This document shows, piece after piece, positions 1-7,860 of a stretch of DNA of 17,693 bases (positions within the stretch are counted from its first letter, which is position 1; the number at the start of each line of letters is the position of its first letter). The notes under the pieces were generated by a model. That model searched no databases and was not told the origin of the DNA. It saw only the letters and a list, made by a program, of their open reading frames with translations. The stretch is from Amoebophilaceae bacterium UBA1467 (lineage in GTDB: Bacteria; Bacteroidota; Bacteroidia; Cytophagales; Amoebophilaceae). A program made the position numbers and the translations under genes. The stretch is from NCBI GenBank assembly GCA_002325615.1, contig DCSL01000056.1:2950-20642 (forward strand), written 5' to 3'.

Positions 1-1683
1 TTTGTAAAGCCTTACAGAAGTACTTTTTATTTCCTTACCTGTCTTACGTTTGCGCTAGGCGTGTTAGCACCCTTGCAGCCCTACCTTATCCAGATCACCA
101 TTGATGATTATATCTTATTAGGTGATTACAAGGGGTTGGTGGGGATGGCTGTCTTGCTTGTTCTTTTACTAGTCATTCAGGGTGTTGCTCAGTACTACCA
201 AACCTATCTTTCCGATTGGCTCGGGCAGCATGTGATTAGAGATATCCGCATCCAGCTCTATGCTTACATCCTTCGGCTACGCACCAGCTTCCTCAAAAAG
301 ACACCTATCGGAAGATTAGTGACTATCAACATTTCCGACACAGAAGCCCTCGCCAATGTTTTTAGCGAAGGTATGGCAGCGCTGATTGGTGATCTTTTGC
401 AAATGGTGCTCATGGTTGTTCTTATGTTCTACATCAATTGGCGACTGGCCCTACTCAGTTTGGCAACTTCGCCCTTGATAGCGATTGTTACTTATGTCTT
501 TAAGGAAAAGATAAAGTATGCTTTGAGGGCAGTGAGGAATGCGGTGGCTCAACTCAATGCTTTTATGCAAGAGCGCATTGTAGGGATGAGTATGGTACAA
601 ATTTTTGGTAGGGAGCAACGTGAACTAGCCCAGTTTAAGGCGCTTAACGAAATACACCAAAACGCTGGTATCAAATCTGTACAGTATTATGCGTTTTACT
701 TTCCGTGCCTTAGCATTATCAACTCAGTGTCGATCAGCCTACTTGTTTGGTATGGTGCTAAGGACGCTATACACGGCATAGTTACGTTAGGCCAGCTTAT
801 AGCTTTCTTAATGTACATCAATCTTTTTTTTCGCCCGTTGCACCTCATCGCAGATCGCTTTAACACGCTACAAATGGGCATCGTGAGTACAGGCCGAATT
901 ATGAAGCTGATGGAAAATGGTGAACAGGTAGACGATACAGGCACCCATGCTCCCCAACAACTTCAGGGAGCAATTGTCTTTCAAAATGTATGGTTTGCCT
1001 ACGAAGACCAGGATTATGTTTTGAAGGATATTTCTTTTCAGATAGAAGCCCAAAAATCTTTGGCCATCGTTGGGGCTACTGGGGCAGGCAAGTCTACCCT
1101 CATCCATCTGCTAGAACGCTTCTACGATGTACAAAAGGGAGTGATTTATATCGATGGTGTTAATATCAAGGACTATAAGCTCCAGACTTTGCGCGAGCAT
1201 GTAGGCCTTGTGTTGCAAGACGTCTTTCTCTTTTCTGGAAGCATCTACGAGAACATCACCTTGGGCAATCTTGACATTGATAGAGCACGTGTTGTGGAAG
1301 CCACCCAGTTGATGGGCATTCACGATTTTATCTTACAGCTACCTGGCGGGTATGACTACCATGTTATGGAGAGGGGGATGACCCTCTCTATGGGACAGAG
1401 ACAATTGCTAGCCTTTGCACGTGTGTTGGTTTATGATCCTTGCATCTTGATACTGGACGAAGCAACTTCTTCTATGGACACAGAGACTGAACGACTTATT
1501 CAAAAAGCTACTGCTATGTTGATGCAAAACAGAACCTGTCTCCTCATAGCGCATCGCCTTGCTACCATTCAGCATGCTGATAAGATTTTAGTGCTGAGGC
1601 ATGGGAAGATTCAAGAAGAAGGAGCTCACGAAGCGCTGCTAGCCCAGGGAGGCTACTACGCAAAGCTGTATCAAGCCATGTAG
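1..1683 (+). CDS. ABC transporter, fused permease and ATPase (MsbA/LmrA type), 5' end outside the window
   Basis: An ABC exporter half-transporter that would couple ATP hydrolysis to export of a lipid or hydrophobic substrate across the inner membrane. The reading frame is open from the first base, so the true start lies upstream and the GTG at 61 is only internal; 560 residues are visible, close to the roughly 590 usual for the family. The first half has several hydrophobic segments (transmembrane domain). Counting from base 1, the ATPase domain shows Walker A GATGAGKS at 358-365, Q-loop glutamine 406, signature LSMGQ at 462-466, Walker B ILILDEA with D486 and E487, and the switch histidine 518, so it looks catalytically intact. 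Its stop (1681-1683) directly abuts the stop of the convergent aminotransferase gene. The substrate cannot be told from the sequence; lipid A export by an MsbA-like protein is one possibility. Confidence 0.93.
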   Translation, partial: FVKPYRSTFYFLTCLTFALGVLAPLQPYLIQITIDDYILLGDYKGLVGMAVLLVLLLVIQGVAQYYQTYLSDWLGQHVIRDIRIQLYAYILRLRTSFLKKTPIGRLVTINISDTEALANVFSEGMAALIGDLLQMVLMVVLMFYINWRLALLSLATSPLIAIVTYVFKEKIKYALRAVRNAVAQLNAFMQERIVGMSMVQIFGREQRELAQFKALNEIHQNAGIKSVQYYAFYFPCLSIINSVSISLLVWYGAKDAIHGIVTLGQLIAFLMYINLFFRPLHLIADRFNTLQMGIVSTGRIMKLMENGEQVDDTGTHAPQQLQGAIVFQNVWFAYEDQDYVLKDISFQIEAQKSLAIVGATGAGKSTLIHLLERFYDVQKGVIYIDGVNIKDYKLQTLREHVGLVLQDVFLFSGSIYENITLGNLDIDRARVVEATQLMGIHDFILQLPGGYDYHVMERGMTLSMGQRQLLAFARVLVYDPCILILDEATSSMDTETERLIQKATAMLMQNRTCLLIAHRLATIQHADKILVLRHGKIQEEGAHEALLAQGGYYAKLYQAM

Positions 1684-2889
1684 TTAGGGCATCTTTAACT
1701 TGGCCAAAACCTCTTGAATGCGCTGCAGTGCTGCTCTTAGTTGGTCTTCAGTAACTGCATAGGAGATTCTGACGCAATTAGGCTCACCAAACCCGCTGCC
1801 CGCCACCACAGAAACATGCGCTTCTCGTAGGAGGTACATACACAGCTCATGTGCATCTTGGATAACGACGTGCCCATCCGTACGGCCAAAGTAATCACTT
1901 ACATCAGGAAAAAGAAAGAAGCCTCCCAGAGGTGTGTTAGAGCGAAAGCCTGGAATTTCCTTCAGCAGCTCCAAGCAGAGGTCGCGTCTCTTGCGATAGG
2001 TATCAGTCATGAGCTGTATAACCTTTCTGTCTCCCTGAATGGCAGCCAACGCAGCACGCTGGGCAATAGAGGAAGGGGCGCCAGTGGTCTGCCCCTGGAT
2101 CTTCTCACAAGCTTTGGCAAGCCACGCCGGTGCTGCCATATACCCTATTCTCCAGCCTGTCATAGCAAAGCCTTTAGAAAAACCATTGATGGTAATGACG
2201 CGGTCTTGCATGCCCGGAAGTGCACCCATGCTAGTATGTTCGCCGACAAAGTTGATGTACTCATAAATCTCATCCGCAATGACAAAAATAGGTGCATGTT
2301 TTGCCAGCACTGTTGCCATAGCCTCAAGCGCATGCTTAGAAAATACATGGCCTGTAGGGTTACAAGGACTAGAAAAAATTACTGCTTTTGTCTTGGAAGT
2401 GATGGCCTGGTCTAGCTGTTCAGGAGTAGCCTCAAAGTTATTGGCTAGTTTGCCTTGGATCAGCACAGGCTTGCCTCCTGCCCATTGAATGATGGCCACG
2501 TAACTGACCCAATAAGGCGTGTAAACCACCACCTCGTCTCCAGGATTGAGCAAGCACGAAAACACATTGGCAATCGCCTGCTTGGCGCCATTAGAAACAA
2601 CGATCTGACTAGGTTCGCAGCGAATGTTGTTCTCCTGACAGAGCTTGTCAGCAATGGCCGCCCGAAGATCAGCATAACCCGCCACCGGTGTATAAGAGAA
2701 GTAAATCCCTGCATCAATTGCCTTTTTGGCTGCCTGTTGGATAGATAAGGGCGTTTTAAAGTCTGGCTCTCCTATACTCAGATTGATAATGTCGTGTCCC
2801 TGTGCCTGTAAATCTATTGCCTGTTGGTTCATGGCGATGGTGGCTGATTTCGGCAGTGCATTGATGCGGTTAGCAAGAAAGTGCTTCAT
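1684..2889 (-). CDS. aspC: Pyridoxal-phosphate-dependent aspartate aminotransferase (class I)
   Basis: A cytosolic transaminase that interconverts aspartate and 2-oxoglutarate with oxaloacetate and glutamate. The 401 residues match the usual length of the bacterial I-gamma subgroup. Visible active-site features are SSPCNPTG at 173-180, the pyridine-binding aspartate 206 in IADEIYE, the Schiff-base lysine K239 within SKGFAMTGWRIGY, and R374 in CVRISYA, which should hold the substrate carboxylate. The ATG at 2887-2889 gives the normal family N-terminus, with no Shine-Dalgarno sequence upstream. The gene is divergent from mnmE across 70 bp and convergent with the ABC transporter with no spacer. 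The fold family is certain. Substrate preference (aspartate versus another amino acid such as a prephenate-type acceptor) is inferred from similarity. Confidence 0.93.
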   Translation of the reverse strand: MKHFLANRINALPKSATIAMNQQAIDLQAQGHDIINLSIGEPDFKTPLSIQQAAKKAIDAGIYFSYTPVAGYADLRAAIADKLCQENNIRCEPSQIVVSNGAKQAIANVFSCLLNPGDEVVVYTPYWVSYVAIIQWAGGKPVLIQGKLANNFEATPEQLDQAITSKTKAVIFSSPCNPTGHVFSKHALEAMATVLAKHAPIFVIADEIYEYINFVGEHTSMGALPGMQDRVITINGFSKGFAMTGWRIGYMAAPAWLAKACEKIQGQTTGAPSSIAQRAALAAIQGDRKVIQLMTDTYRKRRDLCLELLKEIPGFRSNTPLGGFFLFPDVSDYFGRTDGHVVIQDAHELCMYLLREAHVSVVAGSGFGEPNCVRISYAVTEDQLRAALQRIQEVLAKLKMP

Positions 2890-2907
2890 GACTTGGGAGA
2901 ATACTTA

Positions 2908-2915
2908 TAGATTTG
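2908..2915 (+). promoter_or_regulatory. Candidate -7 element for mnmE
   Basis: TAGATTTG is an exact match to the Bacteroidota -7 consensus TAnnTTTG and lies 44 nt upstream of the mnmE TTG start. The same octamer forms the -7 box proposed for tRNA-Phe. The -33 position lacks TTTG. It is three bases from the opposing candidate element of the aminotransferase gene, so the two promoters would compete for polymerase. Confidence 0.4.
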
Positions 2916-2918
2916 CGA

Positions 2919-2926
2919 CGAAAGTA
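2919..2926 (-). promoter_or_regulatory. Candidate -7 element for the aminotransferase gene
   Basis: On the minus strand the octamer reads TACTTTCG, matching five of the six fixed positions of the Bacteroidota -7 consensus TAnnTTTG. It lies 29 nt upstream of the ATG, implying a leader of about 20 nt. No clear -33 TTTG is present at the expected spacing, so support is modest. Confidence 0.32.
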
Positions 2927-2959
2927 CGCATGTTCTCTTGTAAACTAAACTAACTACCC

Positions 2960-4333
2960 TTGAAAATCCCCCACCAAGAAGACCCTATTGTTGCCTTAGC
3001 CACTCCACCTGGTAGTAGCGCTATCGCGGTGATCAGGCTTTCAGGAGCAGGGGTGATCGAGCTCGCCAACCAGGTCTTTGAAGGCAAAGACCTGACCCAA
3101 CAAACTTCTCATACAATTCACTTTGGCACCATCCATGACCAGAAAAAACTTTTAGACGAAGTACTGATCTCTATCTTCAGAGCACCGAAATCCTTTACCC
3201 AACAAGACGCTGTAGAGATCTCCTGCCACGGCTCTGGTTTTGTTGTGCAGCAAATCATCCAGCTTTTGGTACAGCACGGAGCGCGGTTAGCCAAGCCAGG
3301 GGAATTTACGTTGCGCGCTTTCCTGAATGGCAGATTAGATCTGGCGCAAGCAGAAGCTGTAGCAGATCTTATTGCTGCCGACTCAGCCGTGGCACACCGC
3401 ACAGCTCTGCAGCAAATGCGGGGTGGATTCTCCTCAAAAATCAAGCAGCTTCGAGAGAAGCTGATTCACTTTGCCTCTATGCTTGAGTTAGAACTAGATT
3501 TTTCAGAGGAAGACGTAGCCTTTGCTGATAGAATGGCCTTAAAAACACTTGCGCAAGAACTATTAACGCCCATTGCACAGCTTATACAAAGCTTTGCACT
3601 CGGCAATGTCATCAAGAACGGCGTCCCTACTGTAATTGCTGGCAAGCCCAATGTTGGCAAATCCACTTTGCTCAATGCCTTGCTCAATGAAGAAAAAGCA
3701 ATTGTCTCTGATATGCCTGGCACTACCCGAGATTTGATTGAAGCTGAGGTGAACATCGGAGGCGTGAATTTTAGATGTATTGATACTGCAGGGCTGCGAG
3801 ACAAGCCCGCTGACACCATAGAGGCCATAGGCATTGCCAAGACCAAAGAACAACTTCAAAAAGCTGCACTCATCATCTATCTCTTTGACTTAGCTACTGA
3901 AACTTTACCCAGCATCCACCAGACGATTCAGCAACTCGAGGCATCGACCGTCCCCTATATTAAAGTGGGCAACAAGATAGACGTTGCACCACCTGATTTG
4001 TTACAGGCCCTTCAGCAAGAGGATTTTGTGCTCATCTCGGCAGCTCAACAAGAAAACATACCCCTCCTAAAGTCACGGCTCCTGGCATGTGTGGCACTAG
4101 ACCAGTTACAAAGGACAGATACCATTGTGGTCAATGCACGGCATCATGAGAGCTTGAGCAAGAGCAAAGAAGCTTTGGAAGAGGTGTTGCAAGGCATAGC
4201 AAGTAAGCTAACCCATGAATTGTTGGCACAAGACGTTCGTAGAGCACTCTACCATTTAGGAGAAATTACAGGGGAGGTAACTACAGAGGAGTTATTGGGA
4301 AACCTGTTTTCTAAGTTTTGTATCGGCAAGTAG
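2960..4333 (+). CDS. mnmE: tRNA uridine-5-carboxymethylaminomethyl(34) synthesis GTPase MnmE
   Basis: A GTPase that, with MnmG, installs the cmnm5 modification on wobble U34 of certain tRNAs in the cytoplasm. At 457 residues the protein is full length. The N-terminal folate-binding domain begins with DPIVALATPPGSSAIAVIRL. The G domain, inserted in a helical domain, shows G1 GKPNVGKS (228-235), G2 GTTRD (254-258), G3 DTAG (275-278), G4 NKID (338-341) and G5 around SAA (360-362). The protein ends in the conserved FCIGK with its cysteine C454. The start is TTG at 2960: an in-frame TAA at 2951 excludes any earlier start, and a later one would remove the conserved N-terminus. It is the first gene of a likely three-gene run, divergent from the aminotransferase gene. 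Confidence 0.96.
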   Translation: MKIPHQEDPIVALATPPGSSAIAVIRLSGAGVIELANQVFEGKDLTQQTSHTIHFGTIHDQKKLLDEVLISIFRAPKSFTQQDAVEISCHGSGFVVQQIIQLLVQHGARLAKPGEFTLRAFLNGRLDLAQAEAVADLIAADSAVAHRTALQQMRGGFSSKIKQLREKLIHFASMLELELDFSEEDVAFADRMALKTLAQELLTPIAQLIQSFALGNVIKNGVPTVIAGKPNVGKSTLLNALLNEEKAIVSDMPGTTRDLIEAEVNIGGVNFRCIDTAGLRDKPADTIEAIGIAKTKEQLQKAALIIYLFDLATETLPSIHQTIQQLEASTVPYIKVGNKIDVAPPDLLQALQQEDFVLISAAQQENIPLLKSRLLACVALDQLQRTDTIVVNARHHESLSKSKEALEEVLQGIASKLTHELLAQDVRRALYHLGEITGEVTTEELLGNLFSKFCIGK

Positions 4334-4335
4334 TG

Positions 4336-4366
4336 TCACCAACCTGGTGATGCCTCTTTGTTTTTC
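4336..4366 (+). terminator. Weak candidate hairpin terminator or attenuator after mnmE
   Basis: Three bases after the mnmE stop, TCACCA and TGGTGA (4336-4341 and 4345-4350) form a perfect 6-bp stem with a 3-nt loop. A T-rich stretch follows at 4355-4366, separated from the stem by a few bases. It may partly uncouple mnmE from the downstream genes. The short stem and interrupted T tract make this uncertain. Confidence 0.33.
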
Positions 4367-4426
4367 TATAGGAATAATTACAAATTCGCCTCTGATTAAA
4401 GGCTTGCGTTGCGAGTCATCTTCTCC

Positions 4427-5440
4427 ATGGAAAACATACTGCCTTTAAAGGCACTACTAGCTTCCCCCAAGCAGATTACCATTGCCGTACATCAGCGCCC
4501 TGATGCAGATGCTTTAGGGACTGGCCTAGGGCTGGCTGCGTTGCTCAAAAAGCAACAACACCAAGTACACGTGATTGCACCCACAGCATATCCCGCTTTC
4601 CTCAACTGGCTACCCGGCGCACAAGAAGTCATCATTTGTTCTCGGGGGCAGCAGCAAAAATCCTTCGAACTCCTGAACAAGGCTGATATCATCTTTTGCG
4701 TAGACTTTCCTACCTTGAACCGGCTTCATGAAATGGAATCAGTAGTTAGAAATGCTGCTGCTACTACGGTGGTCATAGATCACCATCCAACGACAGAAAA
4801 ATTTGGTGATCTGATTTTTCGAGAGCCAGGGGCAGCAGCTACTGCCGAACTCTTGTATGAAATAATAGAAGCCCTAGGCGCGCAAGCCCTGGTCGATCAG
4901 GACATTGCTGAGTGCCTCTACGCTGGCATCATGACCGATACTGGCTCATTCAGAAATCCCAATACTACTGCCAAAACACACTGCGTGACAGCCAGCTTGA
5001 TGCGTCATGGAGCGGATGTAGCCAAAGTGAGCAGGCTGGTATATGAAAATAATCCTGTAAGTAAGCTCGAGTTTCTGGGCTTTGCCTTGAGCCATCGATT
5101 TGTACTACTTAAGGAACACAATACTGCTTATTTTTTCATCAGTGTAGAAGATTATCAAAAGTATCACTTACAAATAGGTGATACAGAAGGACTCGTCAAC
5201 CATGCGCTTGCTATCAAGGGCATTGTGCTTGCTGCTGTCATCAAGGAGAAGAAAGACGCTGTACGCCTCTCTTTGAGATCTTCAGGAGACATACCTGTGA
5301 ACCTATGGGCCAAAGAATACTTTGAAGGAGGGGGTCATAAGAACGCTGCAGGTGGTACCTCCTACCTGACCCTGAAAGAAACAGTAGCCAAATTTGAAAA
5401 CCTTGTCAAAACCAAACACAACATTTTAAACCCTAGCTAA
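4427..5440 (+). CDS. DHH/DHHA1 family phosphoesterase (NrnA-like oligoribonuclease / pAp phosphatase)
   Basis: A predicted cytosolic metal-dependent phosphoesterase. NrnA-type members degrade short oligoribonucleotides and dephosphorylate pAp. From the ATG at 4427 the protein has 337 residues. The DHH domain shows HQRPDADALG (22-31), the metal-ligand aspartate in VDFP (93), DHH at 118-120 and MTDTGSF (169-175). The C-terminal DHHA1 domain has the substrate-binding GGGHKNAAGG at 301-310. All catalytic motifs are present. A TTG six codons upstream (4409) could also initiate, but the ATG places the first helix as in relatives. The stop overlaps the next start (taATG), suggesting translational coupling with the FKBP gene. 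The family is certain; the choice between nanoRNase, pAp phosphatase and cyclic dinucleotide-derived substrates is not. Confidence 0.92.
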   Translation: MENILPLKALLASPKQITIAVHQRPDADALGTGLGLAALLKKQQHQVHVIAPTAYPAFLNWLPGAQEVIICSRGQQQKSFELLNKADIIFCVDFPTLNRLHEMESVVRNAAATTVVIDHHPTTEKFGDLIFREPGAAATAELLYEIIEALGAQALVDQDIAECLYAGIMTDTGSFRNPNTTAKTHCVTASLMRHGADVAKVSRLVYENNPVSKLEFLGFALSHRFVLLKEHNTAYFFISVEDYQKYHLQIGDTEGLVNHALAIKGIVLAAVIKEKKDAVRLSLRSSGDIPVNLWAKEYFEGGGHKNAAGGTSYLTLKETVAKFENLVKTKHNILNPS

Positions 5441-6393
5441 TGAAGAATAAGAAACGCTTCTATCTGCTCTCCCTTGGTGGCCTTCTGCTTGCTGTTGCTC
5501 TTGCGCTCTGCCTAAAAACTTACCGCCATGGATTTTTTAAAAAGACAGCTACAGGGTTGCAGTACCAAATAGTCAAGCAAGGAGCAGGTCCTGGCCCGCA
5601 AGAAGGAGATATACTTTTGCTCAATGTATGCTACAAAACTGGCCAGGGAGTCGTATTACTTAACACTGCTGATCAGGAATTGCCTATGGCACTGCCCTAC
5701 TCCCAGGAGACTTCTAAAAAAGATGGTGGCTTCTTCGAAGCCGTCAGTATGCTTAAAAAAGGAGACAGTCTCCTGTGTAAGCTAAGCGCAGAAGAACTGG
5801 ATTATATGACTGTGCAATATGGGCTGAAGAAAAACGAAGAAATATTTTTACACCTCCAGCTGCAAGATGTCATGCCAGAAGAAGCGCATAAAAAATGGGA
5901 AACTGAACAAATCGCCATGTTACAAAAAAAACAACAAGAAAAGACTGAGAAGCAAATTAAGGAAGATGGTAAAGCCATTGCCAGCTATCTGAAAGAAAAT
6001 AATGTGAAAGCCCAGGCCACCTCCTCTGGTTTGTATTACGTGATTGATACACCAGGCCACGGCGTTCAGCCCAAGCAAGGAAACAAGGTAAAAGTCAATT
6101 ATACAGGGCAACTCCTGGGTGGAAAAGTGTTTGACACGAGTCTAGAAAAGGTAGCTGAGCAGCATGGTATTCACAATCCACAAAGAGCTTACGAGCCTAT
6201 CGAGTTCCAGTTGGGTGTAGGACAAGTCATCCAAGGGTGGGACGAAGGAATCATGTGTTTGCACCAAGGGGCCAAGGCACGCCTCTTTATTCCCTCTACA
6301 CTGGCATATGGAAGCCAAGGGACAGGGAATGGCTTGATTCCGGCCAATGCTATTCTCATCTTTGACGTAGAGCTTGTGGATATTCAGGGCTAG
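5440..6393 (+). CDS. Membrane-anchored FKBP-type peptidyl-prolyl isomerase with two FKBP-like domains
   Basis: A 317-residue protein with an N-terminal hydrophobic segment (about 7-26) followed by periplasmic FKBP-like domains, probably a folding catalyst or chaperone for envelope proteins. The second domain (about 197-316) is canonical: Y221, F231-D232, F256, V263-I264, W267, Y290 and F308 form the expected active pocket. The first (about 39-144) begins similarly (GLQYQIVKQGAGPGPQEGD) but lacks the FD pair and the tryptophan, so it is probably not catalytic. A charged lysine/glutamine-rich helix (about 147-190) links them. C24 has leucine before it rather than the Gly/Ala/Ser of a lipobox, so a signal anchor fits better than a lipoprotein. 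Related two-domain proteins, including the gliding protein GldI family, occur widely in Bacteroidota. It starts on the last base of the upstream phosphoesterase gene. Confidence 0.9.
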   Translation: MKNKKRFYLLSLGGLLLAVALALCLKTYRHGFFKKTATGLQYQIVKQGAGPGPQEGDILLLNVCYKTGQGVVLLNTADQELPMALPYSQETSKKDGGFFEAVSMLKKGDSLLCKLSAEELDYMTVQYGLKKNEEIFLHLQLQDVMPEEAHKKWETEQIAMLQKKQQEKTEKQIKEDGKAIASYLKENNVKAQATSSGLYYVIDTPGHGVQPKQGNKVKVNYTGQLLGGKVFDTSLEKVAEQHGIHNPQRAYEPIEFQLGVGQVIQGWDEGIMCLHQGAKARLFIPSTLAYGSQGTGNGLIPANAILIFDVELVDIQG

Positions 6394-6500
6394 TTGCTAT
6401 GGGCGTGCGTTATGAATAGTGGGAACACCCTGTTTTTCCACCCATCGTGTGCCCATTTGACTACAGCTGGTAGCGCTAGGAGGCAAGACAAAGCAATAAG

Positions 6501-6573
6501 TGGTGATGAGTGGACTCGAACCACCGACTCACGGATTTTCAGTCCGATGCTCTACCAACTGAGCTACATCACC
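6501..6573 (-). tRNA. tRNA-Phe (anticodon GAA)
   Basis: The minus strand folds as a full cloverleaf of 73 nt. The acceptor arms GGTGATG and CATCACC pair perfectly with discriminator A at 6501. The D arm is GCTC/GAGC, the anticodon loop is CTGAAAA with GAA at 6540-6538, and the T arm is GGTGG/CCACT with loop TTCGAGT. Positions 27 and 43 are both U, leaving the top anticodon-stem pair unpaired. The CCA end is not encoded, so it must be added by the CCA enzyme. The gene stands alone, transcribed toward the FKBP gene. Confidence 0.97.
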
Positions 6574-6589
6574 ACGTAGTATGGATCAG

Positions 6590-6621
6590 CAAATCTAGAG
6601 AATTTACCCCTTTACCGCAAC
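6590..6621 (-). promoter_or_regulatory. Bacteroidota-type promoter of tRNA-Phe
   Basis: On the minus strand a -7 box TAGATTTG (6597-6590) exactly matches TAnnTTTG. It is preceded after 20 nt by GTTG (6621-6618), close to the -33 consensus TTTG at N19-N21. The -7 box ends 16 nt before the mature tRNA, giving a short precursor leader of about 10 nt. This is the best promoter match in the window. Confidence 0.62.
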
Positions 6622-6637
6622 CGAAACCCTAAAGGGG
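6607..6637. repeat. 8-bp perfect inverted repeat upstream of tRNA-Phe
   Basis: CCCCTTTA (6607-6614) and TAAAGGGG (6630-6637) are exact inverted copies separated by 15 nt. The -33 box of the tRNA-Phe promoter lies in the loop. The repeat could be an operator for the tRNA promoter or a hairpin in a leader of the divergent gene at 6746. Its function is unknown. Confidence 0.55.
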
Positions 6638-6745
6638 CACAATACGGTAGACCAATGCACGCCTTTGGCCTCAATGATTGGAAAATATAGTAACTTGCGG
6701 GCACAGAAGTAAGCAATACGGGTATCATAAAAAGCGCTGCAGACT

Positions 6746-7237
6746 ATGTACGTTCCTTTTAATCAACTGTCCGATGCAGCCCGCATATGGGTATATCAAG
6801 CCAGTCGCCCTCTTGAGCAGGAGGAAAAAGCGACGATGCTACAAAATCTACAAGAGTTCTTGGAGCAGTGGACCGCGCATGGCAATCCCTTGCAATGCAG
6901 TACTGAGATACTTTATGAGCAGTTTCTGATCCTGGCTGTAGAGGAAAGTTTGCAAGGTGCCACAGGTTGCGCTGTAGATGCTTCTGTGCAGTTTATTCGC
7001 GGACTAGAGCAAGCATTTCAAGTACACTTGCTGCATAGGGACTATATTGCTTTTAGGCGCGGTGAAACCAATTTTGTAGTTCCTTTGGATCAGCTTAAAG
7101 AAAAAATTCAGCAAGGAGCTATCTTGGCAGATATGCTTACTTTTGATAATACCGTCACTAAAAAAGAAGAACTGGCTGACAGGTGGCTGGTCCGTGCCGA
7201 AGACTCTTGGCTAGCTAAGTATTTTCATAGGCAGTGA
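6746..7237 (+). CDS. Conserved Bacteroidota protein, often labelled 'ABC transporter ATPase' without motif support
   Basis: A 163-residue soluble protein beginning MYVPFNQLSDAARIWVYQAS. It matches a family found across Bacteroidota whose members share the start 'MYI.F..L.D..R.W.YQ', a central segment like LAVEESLQGATGCAVDASVQ (106-125 region) and an ending like DSWLAKYF. The common database name 'ABC transporter ATPase' is not supported: there is no Walker A, Walker B or signature motif here. No signal peptide or membrane segment is visible. The function is unknown. The ATG at 6746 gives the usual family N-terminus. The gene is monocistronic, divergent from tRNA-Phe and convergent with the DUF502 gene, with 20 bp between stops. 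Confidence 0.85.
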   Translation: MYVPFNQLSDAARIWVYQASRPLEQEEKATMLQNLQEFLEQWTAHGNPLQCSTEILYEQFLILAVEESLQGATGCAVDASVQFIRGLEQAFQVHLLHRDYIAFRRGETNFVVPLDQLKEKIQQGAILADMLTFDNTVTKKEELADRWLVRAEDSWLAKYFHRQ

Positions 7238-7257
7238 CATGTATCCACTCCCTGTCC

Positions 7258-7860
7258 TCACAGAGTGGCCTCGCGCACGTCTTGTTCCTCTGGGCGTTGT
7301 AAGCCCGCCACCCCGCCCGATACAATAAACTTCATAACCTCCGTGCTAGCGATGTCTACGGGGCTAACCGCTTCCTTGGGGAGAATGAATAAATCGCCTG
7401 AGAAATTATAAGAATGAGGAACATATACCGCAATACTGCCTGGTAAATTCATAGTCTTTAGATCTTTCTGTGTCACAAAGCCTAGCTTGTGTAACTGAGC
7501 CTCTTTGTTCATGATTACTAGCACCGGCTTATCAAACTTCTTTTTATCGCCTACAAAAGCAGAGGTCAGCTCTTTGAGGGAATAATAGATAGTACTGATG
7601 AAGGGCAGCTTTGTGATCAAGTTTTCTGTAAGATCAAATACAGACCTGACCAGTAGTGTGGACCCCAAATAACCCAAGAAAGTAATAGAGGTCAGCAAAA
7701 TTGCTATCCCTAAGCCAGGAATTTTTATCCCTATCAATCCATCAATGAAGTTCAGGGCAAGTGAAATAATATAAATCGTTAGCGCGAAGGGTGCCACCAA
7801 TAATAATCCCCGCATGAAGTATCCAAATAGGTCACTTAGTAATTTCTTGTTGAGTTGCAT
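7258..7860 (-). CDS. DUF502 family membrane protein
   Basis: A 200-residue inner-membrane protein of unknown function. Two strong transmembrane segments lie at about 16-38 (LLLVAPFALTIYIISLALNF) and 47-70. A soluble domain follows and contains the family-typical stretch LPFISTIYYSLKEL, the Pro/Gly-containing NLPGSIAVYVPHSYNFSGD, and a C-terminal FIVSGGVAGLQ, the hallmark of DUF502. The ATG at 7858-7860 leaves a short cytosolic tail with Leu/Lys residues before the first helix. It lies 219 bp downstream of the DUF4199 gene on the same strand, so the two may share a transcript. The intervening spacer shows no recognisable gene or strong terminator. Confidence 0.86.
   Translation of the reverse strand: MQLNKKLLSDLFGYFMRGLLLVAPFALTIYIISLALNFIDGLIGIKIPGLGIAILLTSITFLGYLGSTLLVRSVFDLTENLITKLPFISTIYYSLKELTSAFVGDKKKFDKPVLVIMNKEAQLHKLGFVTQKDLKTMNLPGSIAVYVPHSYNFSGDLFILPKEAVSPVDIASTEVMKFIVSGGVAGLQRPEEQDVREATL

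Noticed and set aside
4409..4426. TTG start six codons before the phosphoesterase ATG
   Set aside because: The ATG at 4427 aligns better with the family start; the TTG adds unneeded residues.
6394..6579. Small plus-strand open frame after the FKBP gene
   Set aside because: It runs antisense through the tRNA-Phe gene and has no protein-like character.
6664..6698. Possible TTTG / TAACTTGC promoter for the gene at 6746
   Set aside because: The spacing is 23 nt and the -7 box matches only four of six positions.
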